Shown: piece after piece, positions 1 to 10,300 of the stretch
How the letters are laid out: each line of letters opens with the position of its first letter
How positions within the stretch are numbered: the stretch's first letter is position 1
Assembly (NCBI RefSeq): GCF_051020985.1
Contig: NC_135003.1
Span: forward strand, 11,153,501-11,217,500
Source: Nomia melanderi
Lineage: Eukaryota > Arthropoda > Insecta > Hymenoptera > Halictidae
Length of the DNA stretch: 64,000 nucleotides
Direction: 5' to 3'
Program-made: the position numbers and the translations under genes
Notes under the pieces: generated by a model
What the model was told of the DNA's origin: nothing
The model's input: the letters and a program-made list of their open reading frames with translations, nothing else
The model's database searches: none

Positions 1-2003
1 ATCATCCAGAACGAAATTTTATAAGCGGCACTCAACGATGGGGCACCGCGTACACTGCCGCTCGAAAGTATCAGGAACCGTTGCTGCGCTTATAACGAAA
101 AGTGATGTTTAATTAATATTACGTATCCGCTGCTAGTTTCTTCATATTATACGGTAGAGTATATCCCGTGTTCCGCCTAACAGCGAAACAATTTGTTCAT
201 TTGAATATTTCCATTTAAATATCCCTCGTTTCTTCGTGTACGGATCAGTTCTGCGAAGTTATTAAATCAGGCAAACTTTTTAGGAATTATTTTAGAATAT
301 AATAAATGCTTCAGCATAAGCGATTCCATACGCAAGGTCAGGAACGGAAGAAATAGCTTGAATATCATTCTCATGGAAGACAAGCATCGTAGGGCAATTC
401 TTAATATAAACTCTTTATTACTTACTGCTACGATTCAGACATCGCGTTGGTATAAAGGAGCGAATAATTCAATTTCATTCGGTCCAACAACAAATACCCA
501 ATCTCTTCGTGCTCCAAAATAAGGCCCATCAACCTCGAATATCTCGAATACTCCGTGTACTCTCTAATGGTTTCTCAAGACCATTTTACCGTCCGCAAAT
601 GTGCCAACGCTTTCCAGCGAAATTCTATACAGACCGTTCGCGGTACAAAGTTTCCATCGGCAATTAGCAAACCGGGCATTCGCTTAAAAGGCACTGACGC
701 GGTCACGGCTGAGCGGGAAGCCCCGTAAATTTGCAATTCGTCTGCCAGCTGTGGAATCGTTCGGTCCTAGGGATCACTGAACTTTCCGGTTGGTCCGCTC
801 CCGCCGGAAGACTCGATTAATTTTCGGAAATACGCTCAATGTTCTCGAAGGAGCTTCGAGTACTCGATTCCGTGTCTCGCGGCGATGCAGGACGGTTGTT
901 CGTCGATCGCCGCGAAACTATTACCGAGGAATTTCGCGAGTATCGAACAACAATCGGCGTTCCTCCCGTTCCGGGGCAGAAACGGACGCCGCTCGGCGCG
1001 AGAAAATAACGGCGGGCGCAATTACTGCACGCACCGAGGCCCACCCTTACGCGAAATTTACGGCTCGGCGCCGGAACGATCCCCGGCTGAGCGTAAAATA
1101 TATTATCGCGTCGCGATACCCGGCCACCGATATGGAATTTAATAACGCGAATATAAAGCGGGGAATTTATTATGCGCCCTTTTCGATACTCTCTTGACGT
1201 CGTTACGCCCGATACCCGATACGATCGTGGATTACTTCCTAGCGTATATACCGCAAATGATAAAATCCGGAATAGAGGTTTTATACTCTCTTAGCAGGCT
1301 CGTGATTCGGTTCACTTGCTGCCGTTGGAACCTCGGGATATTCTCTTTTCCCGGAAAATTCGTATTAAAACGGTGAAGCCGGATTTTAAATATAGAATCT
1401 ATTCCCAGTAAAGATCGCGTTTCACGCGGAACTCGCGGCCTCCCGGGCCTTACTTGCGAGATACTGTTTCATTGTGATGCGAAACTGATCCACGAGCGAC
1501 GCCAAGTTCGCGTTATTTTATTCAAAGCCGAGGCTGACTCGAGTTTTATCGAGGAGGCAGTTCGAACTATTAAATTTCTCACAAATATTACATACGACGT
1601 TTCGTGACGAATCGCGGGACAGTTTGTTTAGACAGCTATCCAAACAGATTCAATACGAAAAAGAGACGGGCGATTAGTAAGTGTAGTAAAACTTTTGAAC
1701 AATTGATCATTTTTCAAACTTCTACTTCTACAAATGAAGTATTTATTCCGATTGGAAGGCCAAGCGGCCGCTAATAAATATTCAGACGGTCATCTCCTTT
1801 CTTACGCAACCCCGACCGGTTCACATAGAGTCGGTATCTCGTTAAACTTGCTATTAAAGCGTACAGAAAACATTTCGATGGATCGATAGCCGGTGCACAG
1901 AACCGCCCAGCGAGTTGGTCGCATTCCCGGTTATGTCAGCCGTGAGTGCTCCTCGCTCGGCGGGGAAGGGGATGGAAAAAGGCAAGAAAAGGTGCTTGAA
2001 CTC
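1..2003. other. 3' flank of the large gene, no gene seen
   Basis: About 2 kb of mixed AT-rich and CpG-rich sequence. Open frames at 790-1197 and nearby begin at TTG or similar codons, overlap on both strands and show Arg-rich composition typical of chance frames in CpG-rich DNA. Apart from the possible poly(A) hexamers I see no feature. Confidence 0.5.
1742..1747 (-). terminator. Candidate polyadenylation signal AATAAA
   Basis: The plus strand reads tttatt, so the minus strand reads AATAAA about 260 nt past the tentative stop at 2004. A second AATAAA sits at 1517-1522. Such hexamers are common in AT-rich DNA, so this supports the terminal exon only in combination with it. Confidence 0.3.
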
Positions 2004-2079
2004 TTACTTGTCGGTCTTGGCCGGAGCCATGTTGTCCCAGCTACGAACGGGGCAGTTCAGCTTGCTGAAGGACAATTCC
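2004..2079 (-). CDS. Tentative terminal coding exon of the large gene
   Basis: A strong acceptor (pyrimidine-rich ctccgcctatttatccag, AG at 2081-2080) is followed by G, which would complete the GG left by the upstream exon (Gly). Then come 24 codons, ELSFSKLN...MAPAKTDK, and TAA at 2006-2004. AATAAA on the minus strand (1742-1747) lies about 260 nt downstream. The peptide looks coding-like and GC-richer than its surroundings. Phase compatibility alone is weak evidence, because many acceptors occur in the 22 kb between, so another exon could be the true end. RNA-seq split reads joining 24525 to 2079 would settle it. Confidence 0.45.
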
Positions 2080-2649
2080 CTGGATAAATAGGCGGAGCAA
2101 TGCCAGCTGTGCCGCCAGAAGATACTTCCGCTCACCCTTTCACGGTTCTTCAGCGTCGTCACTACACCTTTCTCACTCATTTCACTGTCGGCGAGAACGA
2201 TCGATTTCCCCCGATCGAGCACGATTCACAGGATCCACATACCGGCGACAGAAATTCGTCAAATAGCCGCCGATTGTCACAGAACAACGTCGTTTCCTGC
2301 GCGTACCGGGATCGAACTTCCGTAGCTTTACATCTTCACGCGGTAGACGCGTCGCACGTGCGAACGTCGCAGCGAATTTGTTTCGAGTTAGACTCCGATC
2401 GTGAGGCGGCGGCGACTCTCGCACACGTTCATGGAGTTCGAAGTTTGTCTCCGGTTTTTACCCAGCCCGGCTACGAATTATTGATCGCGACGTTATCAAT
2501 CACGGGAGGCTCGCGTCACAACCCCATCTCGTGACCTCCTCTGGGAGTCACTCGTTTTTATCACGAATTTCGCCGAACGATGCGACGCTTTCACGCTCGC
2601 TTTCGGATCTCGTCTATGGAAAAAGGAAACGGTGGTGACAGGGTTTATG

Positions 2650-2982
2650 CAGGGTCAGACTGACTTTGCCACGCTGAAATATTCGTTGACTGCTGGTTGC
2701 ACGAGGAAATCTTTTGGATAAGAGCTGACGGAAATAATTGATTTATCAGGGTGCAAATATCTGTTTTCAACAGTTTTCTAGGCATTTGAAATACTGATGG
2801 ATGACGGTGGTTTCGTACTTTTCAATGATAAAAGTAGCATTGTAAAACTGATGGCGCAACTAAATTAATCATTACATTGTACGTATCATTTAATGTATTA
2901 CAGCTGACGTTTGAAACGTTTGTTCATACAATGAACGGTCTATCCTAGAATTGAAGGTGGCAAAGTCAGGCGACTCACCCTG
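2650..2982. mobile_element. MITE-like element with about 25-bp terminal inverted repeats
   Basis: The left end reads CAGGGTCAGACTGACTTTG and the right end, reverse complemented, CAGGGTGAGTCGCCTGACTT, both continuing into TTTGCCAC. The ends align with a short indel, leaving a 333-bp non-coding core. TA lies just outside the right end and near the left end, which suits a Tc1/mariner-type TA target, though the left TA is offset by two bases. There is no open frame of note inside, so it would be a non-autonomous element. Confidence 0.62.
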
Positions 2983-3540
2983 TAACATTTGAAACTTATG
3001 CAGAGATAGAAGTTAACTTCGATTTCCGTGATCGGATGCAACGCCAACGTTCCCGCAGAAAGTTCCGTTCGGCTCCCGGAATTTTCATACGTGGTCGAAA
3101 CCGCGTACAATCAATGATTCCTCCGTGGTGGAGCTTTCCGATCGTCCAAGGGTGTACATTTTCGTTTAATAAAATAGTTCCCACATACTTAGACTCGTGA
3201 ATTTTCCGTTCCTATTTCCGTTATGGGTCCAAGGAACTTCCGCGTGCCCCTCGGTTTTACGCCGGTCGAAACTTATCGACTTATATCTCAAAGTTATACA
3301 TTCTCTGTATATCGATACACTTCCAGAAGTTACGGCCGATACGAGCGAGGCTTGCTCAAATGTTTCCGAGGGAAAGCTCGGTACCTTCAGCACAGTCTAT
3401 CCGTGCACTGGAACTTTCTGCTCCAACGATCAAATACATATACCATTGGTCAAAAGTTTCAGGATCGATTCGACAGATCGAAAATGCTATCCAATCTGAG
3501 ACGATTTAAATTGCAACATAAATTGTTCAGAACGCCACGA

Positions 3541-3660
3541 TGGATTTGAAACTTAAAAAATTCAGATATTTGAAAATGTAAAAGTGTGAAAGTTTGAAAG
3601 TTCAGATATTTGAACATTCGAACATTAAAGAATTTGAAGGATTAAAAATTTGAAAAGCTA
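3541..3660. repeat. Short degenerate repeats (TTCAGATATTTGAA words)
   Basis: The 14-mer ttcagatatttgaa occurs twice about 40 bp apart, with intervening variants of gaaagtttgaaag and gaacattcgaacatt. It looks like a decayed simple tandem repeat and is non-coding. Confidence 0.5.
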
Positions 3661-4900
3661 CTCGAAAGGGAAGGAAGAGTATTGCGAAACGCTTCATATT
3701 TATAACGTCAGAATCCTTCATAAAAGCAGTAAAACAGAAATTTTAATGAAACCCCTAACAACCTTGCTTTACTTTTCACTGAATTTTATTTATGGTTAGT
3801 CCCTTCGGAACGTCTCCTTAAAAATGTATATTTATGTGAACCACCGCAATTTGTCGACCGAGGCAAACGGTCCCACTCCAGAACGCTACAGAAAACTCCG
3901 TTAATTATATTACCTGGATTCTACAGTGGGAAGAGTTCAAGTCTCGTGGTAGAATTCCGGTACTGCGAACGTTCCAGCGTCAAGGACGTTTTAATAGGCG
4001 GAAATGCTCGTTCGCTGTTTCCGGACCCGGTACGATTCGCCAGATATCCTTCGCGCGGCTAATGGAATTGGCCAGGACCAAAGGGGCATTCCTGGTGTTC
4101 ACGGTTCGATCGGACAGCTTGCGCAGAAAACCGAGCTCGACGTTCACCAAAGGAGAGCCGACTAACGGCGGATCGATCGCGGATTAGAAGGGCGACGGGT
4201 CCGGGTGATCGAAAATCGCCGAGCTTCCGGTTAATTCGATGGGACGTAGACCAAGTCCCAGCGGTCCCGGAAAATTTCCATCGATATTCGGGAATGCTCG
4301 AGTCACCTCCCAAGAATCCGAGTCAACGAGTTCGCCCTTAATTAGGCGGGAAGCGCCGGTACAGAATTCCGCTGACTGTAGAACTTGAAATTTCCGCGCG
4401 ACTATACCCGCGAGCTGCTTCCTAATGACCTGCCGGCGACGAACCAGGGGACCGCGAACCGACGATTAACGTATCGTTAAACTTGCATCGGTTTGGATGC
4501 TCGAAAGTGAACGTGGGATTCACAGGTTGACTAAGCTTCTAGCTACAGAATCTGAGTAGATCGTTCAGTAGCACAGATAGATTTATCGCGACGGTTGTTT
4601 CCTAGTATCTTGCAAATCTGAATAGAATTTCGTTCGTTCGATATGTCATTGTGAAAATATACAAAATTCTTGGAAATATAACAATCACGATCAGAATGAA
4701 GTGGGAAGGTACCATGAAATTATAGAAGAGTATAGTACAATGATTCAAGTAATAGATTGTTACAATAGTAAATAAGTAGATAATAAAAGGAAAGAATTGA
4801 TACCCGTATGCAGGCGACTCGAAGATTTCATCGAAAATTAGAGAGAAATGGAATGGTGGTTTTAAATTAGTTATGATTCAGGAATTCCAAGTGAGACAAA

Positions 4901-4922
4901 CAGAGAGAGAGAGAGAGAGAGA
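4901..4922. repeat. (GA)n microsatellite
   Basis: A short uninterrupted GA run of about ten units beside CpG-rich sequence. The open frames crossing it encode alternating Arg/Glu and are not genes. Confidence 0.8.
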
Positions 4923-5937
4923 ACGGTTCACAGTTTCCCCCGTTAATTCCTTCTCGTCTTTCTCGCCTTCGTACGCGATCCGAGTCACGTTCGGCAAATT
5001 CTCGTCAGCTCGCCTAAGCGGAAGGAGCGAAAGACGAGCCGCGGATATCTTCGATTCGAGCGGGGTACGAAGGTGAACGGGTTTGCGAGGAGGAGAGATG
5101 CCGCGGGTGCAGGTCCACGCGGGCCCGACCCACTGCACTGGGACGGACCCGCAGACACGTATTTTCGACCGTTCAAGGACGGTCGGTCATCGCACGCCGA
5201 GAAAACGATACCCACCCTTCCACTTAGGGGAGACGAACTCCTGTTGACCCAACAGATATTTGTCCCTTCCCCTTCGTTAACACTCTGACCGCTGGACGAA
5301 TTCACGAAACGAAATACACGCCATGGAAGAAATATAATATCGAATGATTACATTGAACCGCGTTATCATTCTTCGCGCGTTTACCTTACTAAACGTAATC
5401 GCTCTCTGTTACATTATTTATAATAAAGAACGATCTTCAAATAATTATCGAGTAGTCGAATGAATTACGGTAGTCCGGTTAGTCACCGGCATTCGTGTTA
5501 CTTATTCAGCCGGATGACGGAGAATCTTCGTTTCGCAATCGTTAGCGGTCAGACATGAAAACTCTTTGTTTACATCTTGCAACGAATAAATGATTCACCC
5601 TTGTTCCAAGTCTAAATTGATTAACATACAATTTCTACCGAACGGATGTTTTCGTGGGAGACAATACATGAAATATGATCCCTTAAAAGTTATATAATTC
5701 GGCGCAAAAAAAGCCGGACGTGCGTCAACAGAGATTCCCTACCGCCAATTTAGTAGACGAAACGAGGAATCTTGGAAGTTTCTTTCTTAATTAAAACGCG
5801 AATGAAATCGCCGAGGACTGGATTCGCGGGGGATGTAGATATTCGTGTAACCCAGAAAGTTATCGATTCAAACGGTAACTATACGACACTAGGTTAGGGT
5901 ATAAAAAGCCTGATTAAGGATCACGGTAAATGTTGCT

Positions 5938-6022
5938 TCCGAGAGAGTCAAAGGGAGAGAAAGAAACAGAAAGGGAGAGGGAGACGGACAGAGGGAGAGC
6001 GAGACAGAGAGAGAAAGAGGGC
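5938..6022. repeat. Purine-rich GA/GGGA tract
   Basis: About 85 bases almost entirely G and A with irregular gagaaag and gggagag words. Frames through it encode Glu/Arg repeats and are low complexity. Confidence 0.75.
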
Positions 6023-6379
6023 TGGAATTTAAATGAAAGGGTGCTCGAATGCCCACGCAATAAACCAAGGGAGTATAATCGATACGCGACAAGTACCGTT
6101 GGTTACAAAAGGCGCTGCAAATTTTGCGCAATTCGCGGACGTTGTTTCGCGACGATCGAACGATCGGGCTAACGGCCGACCGATCCTCTTCGCTCACTGA
6201 CAGTAAACGTCGTCACTGTCATCCGATCACTGTCTTATAGAATAAAATACTACCCTGCGATCGAGTACTTACTGGAGAACAATTTCTTGCCCGAGACAGG
6301 TGACTCTTTTTCGGTTTTTGCCTATCTTTTTGGTGAAACAGAGAGAACGGGGCAGCAGAAACGACGCGCTGTGATAGTG

Positions 6380-6720
6380 AATTTATAGTGATACCGGTAA
6401 ACAAAATGCGCGCGGAAGGATGCGCAGAGAAGCGGATAGGAACACGTTGACAGGAGCGATAAACGGGCGTTACACAACACGACATGTAGCCAAGTCGACG
6501 GCGCGCGGTGTACTGGCGTCTCGATCGCAGCGCCGCGCCACGCCAATACAGCGGCGCCGAGCGATGCGCCGTGGCAACCACCTTGGCACCGCCAAGCCGG
6601 TTCGCGAACCGGTGTGTCCACGACCACTTGTTCTCTTCACGGAAAGATGGTACACTTGCACCGGGATGAACAATGCCGTCGCTTCTTTGCCCCGTGTTCG
6701 TTAAGATCGTCTACTTCGCA
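6380..6720. promoter_or_regulatory. CpG-rich patch with nested palindromes
   Basis: A GC- and CpG-dense island in AT-rich surroundings. It includes the perfect 16-bp palindrome CCGGTTCGCGAACCGG (6597-6612), immediately preceded by the hairpin CTTGGC-acc-GCCAAG (6582-6596). All six frames are fairly open because stop codons are rare at this GC content, so I do not call a gene. The palindrome contains two half-sites resembling the Grainyhead consensus AACCGGTT. An enhancer or unannotated promoter is possible. Confidence 0.3.
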
Positions 6721-7199
6721 TTGAAAGTGATATTCTAGGTATAAACCTCTGGACGGGAATCTTCATCTCGGGCCAGGTTCTTAATCCCGCGAGATTGCAT
6801 TCTTTATCGGCTTCCAGAATCGAAGGACTCGGATGACGTAAATCGGGAACGGAAGTGTTCGAGTTGTATTAATAAGAAATGGTTAGAGCCAAGTTAGATT
6901 AACTCTTCATTTTCAGGGCACCGAATCGGGAGGATCTGGGTGATGCGGAGTGGACCGAGGATTATGGAGTACTCACAAATTCAAATTAAGAGAGGTTTAG
7001 AGTAGAATGTACATAGACTTACCCAAAATTGAGATGAAATCCAGGACTAGAAAACTCGAGTTTGACTAACTACAGCGCGTCGGGGTTTATTCACAGTAAT
7101 CGAGGGCTGAGAGATTTGAATCAGGTTTAATTGAAGACTGCGAGATTCGATGGGATCAGAGCAGATCAGAGTAAGGCCAATTTAATATAGAAGTTGAAT

Positions 7200-7300
7200 T
7201 GGCTGGATTTATTTGAGTCGAGTCTTTTGATTCTGGATCGATCCGATTGAAGTCTTCTTATCTTGAGTCGATCTGATTAAGATCTCTCGGTCTTGGATTG
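7200..7300. repeat. Degenerate tandem repeat, period 30 bp
   Basis: Successive copies begin near 7232 (tctggatcgatccgattg), 7262 (cttgagtcgatctgatta) and 7292 (cttggattgatg), giving a 30-bp period. Less clear copies extend upstream towards 6940. A tract with the same period appears at 44700-44810. Confidence 0.6.
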
Positions 7301-7888
7301 ATGTTTAAGCCGTCAGCTGGTCTGATTCAATTATTATATCATATAGTTTTTATGCGTTCACAATCAGATTATGTAACTCCATTACGGGTGAGATTGTTAG
7401 AAATCTATTACGACGAATTGCATTTCTATTCGAGTTTAATCAGGTACTATTCTCCTACAAGTTCACGCGTACACGCGCGCAACGTTTCGTGATTCAACAG
7501 CTGCGTTCAATTCAAGATATACTATATTCTGATGCACTGTATCGATTATCTAAGTGTTGGCCGGGTATCGACGTTACCTTTATCGAGCGACACGGAAGTA
7601 ACGTAATTCGTATAAGATTCCGCAGCCATAAATCACTCGCCATAGATCCTGCGCGTACAGGACCGCTTATATTTCTAGAACTAGATTACTGCATCGTTCG
7701 ATGGATTACTTTAATACGGATAAAGCTTCGGTCATTGTGTACCGGACCGAATAGTAGAAACCGGGACGATCGTTTCGCTCGAATAATAAATCCTTCAGCC
7801 CTAGACGGAAGGAGAACCTCGGGGTTACCCGGGAAAAGATATTACAAAACTACCGATAACAATTGCGTACGTGCACTCGGACGACAAC

Positions 7889-7915
7889 GGGTCGCGAAAA
7901 TTTTTATCGCGACCC
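7889..7915. repeat. Perfect 9-bp inverted repeat
   Basis: GGGTCGCGA and TCGCGACCC flank a 9-nt AT-only centre. It is a CpG-rich dyad in otherwise unremarkable intronic DNA, possibly a dimeric protein-binding site or chance. Confidence 0.6.
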
Positions 7916-10092
7916 ACGCCGATTAATCATACTCGCGTTCGCTAGAATCCGACAGGTTTATGAATCACGATTCGCAACGCGCCGGATTATTGCACGGACG
8001 TTCCTTCTCGCAAACTATTCACGAATTGTTCGAACAATTTCCTATCAAGGCTCCGCAGTTCCTCGATGCGAACACAGTTTCACGGCGGTCTTCGAAGTAT
8101 GATGAAAACGTTGAAATAGAAAGGCCCCGTTTTGCAAGCCTAATTATACACGTGCATCGATATACATCGACATCTCGGCCCCGAGCAGAGAAATACACGA
8201 ACGAAGAACAGGAAGAAGAAAAAAGAAATCGCGGAGGATTCGTCGCAATACAATGCTCGACTAGCTCGAAGGTTGTCGGATTGTCGATCGATGATAAACC
8301 ACGGAGATTTCAACGTCGGAATGGAATTAAAGTGCGAGGACTTGTTGAACCCGAGATTAAATCAGCGCATAGTTTCTGCGTATCGTAACAGGGCCCGGCC
8401 AGATCTTACCGTTCCAGCCAGTTAGAACAAAGCCCGCGCTGCGATCATTACATTCGGTCGTTAATATTAGATGTCTGCACCAGGTACGACTGTGTGGGCG
8501 CTACCGAATGCACTGCGACTTACAATTTGCATTCAAGACCGCTATGAGCTGATCTCTGTTTCAACCCCCATATATCACGATAACGATACTTATGTCCGTT
8601 CGACATACTCACTTTCGAGCCACTCGTTATTTGTGCCACAATCTGTTGCGTGATCGATCTATCTTCCTTACTTATTATCGTTATCAGTTGGTTCCAAAAT
8701 TGGATAGATTTATAATGATTAATTGTACGCGTTTCAGCGAGAACTTTCTCACTGTGTATTTGTACAACGATATGTACACTATCATTTCATTTCGATCCCA
8801 ATTTGTACGCAGAACGACGAAGAACGCGACGAAAACGTTATAAGCACAGTACCAAAATGGTGTCGTTGCTTCCAGTGAAAGGTTACAGAAGCACTTTGCT
8901 CTCCACACTTTCGACCACTCTCGAAACGATTATCGAATTATTCTTTTTACCCCTATTTTTCAGCTATCTTGTCAATCGCTCGTCGAGCGCCTCGTGAGTT
9001 TCCCATTCGGACCGAAAGATATTTCCTAGCGGTTGGCTCCCAAAGCGATCTCGCCCTCGAACTTTTAGAAGCCACGTACGTGGAATCGCAGGCGTTCGAG
9101 TGAATCGGTAAATTCCCCAAACGCTATCACCAAGCCCCTTTTGTGCTCCGGTTCAGTCGAGCAAAATCGTCCCCTGTTCCATCCATTTCACCGGGCTCAT
9201 TGATTTACGAAGCACTCCTGGATCTGTTTACGACGTCACCGGGACTGCGCGCCCTCCCTTACGGCGTACTTTAGTTCAATTCGATGCTCGATCACTACTT
9301 AGCCGAGGAACTAGCTTCGGCCGTCGTCAGCGGGGAATGAATTTTTAACGAATCCCTCTACCCACCGGTGAAATTTAATTACGGACGGTCGTAGACAGAC
9401 TTCGAACGTTTATTTACGCGTCGGATCAAACATGGATCCGTGGCTTCGCATAATCAGAGCCTGTAATTATACCGCGTGTCATTTTACAAACGTGACGCAT
9501 AAATTTCGCGCCCGTTCGGAACTTGTCAAACATCGGCGGGCTAAGCTACGCGGAAACTCCGCGAAATTTCGGAGGAACCGAGCAGCCCGGGGCGGGCTAT
9601 GACCCAGTCCGACCCAGCTCACCGCGGCCCGGCTATTTCCTACGTTTCGGCGTCGTGTTCCATGCGACTGATCCGAGTATCACGGCCGAGTGTGTTCTAT
9701 TCGGCCAGTGCCTAGTAATTTATGCTCACAATCAGACTAGCATCCGTCCCCGTGTACATAGACCGAGGCAAACAGCCCGATGAACACGTATCCGCGGGCC
9801 TGAGCACGTTCCTCGGAAGTCTGTACACAGATAATGCCCGCGACAAACGTTATAGGATAACACTTCGACTTTGATATTAATCGGGATGCGTCGTCGCGTA
9901 TCGTCGTTGCTCGAATTAAGGGCAAACGGTGAAGTTACCGTGGCATCGAACGCGGTGTCTTGACCAATTGGGAACGGGGTACTTTGGGATCTAGGTCGGC
10001 CGAGGCGATTTCGCGGCAAATGACATTTTTCCCTACGGTTCGGTCGGATTATATTTGACGATACAAGCAGCGAGGTATTTCAGGCGTTTCTT

Positions 10093-10300
10093 TTAAACCT
10101 TTGCACTTCGGTGGTGACTCTCAGTCGCGAAATTTGATACAGTAGTATTATAAAGGTCAATGTTTAATATTGAGCTTTGTGTAATGCATTTGTGCGAGAT
10201 ATTGATATAAAATAGTTTCGCTCATAAATGTCTGCGTCCTGTATCTTGGAAGAAAATTTCGAATGTTTCTGGTAGTAAACTTTCGAGTGCAATGGGTTAA
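10093..10300. mobile_element. TTAA-bounded MITE-like element (piggyBac type)
   Basis: The left end TTAAACCTTTGCACTTCG and the reverse complement of the right end TTAACCCATTGCACTCGA match at about 14 of 17 positions. TTAA at both ends is the characteristic piggyBac target duplication. The 208-bp interior has no coding frame, so this would be a non-autonomous copy. Confidence 0.6.
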
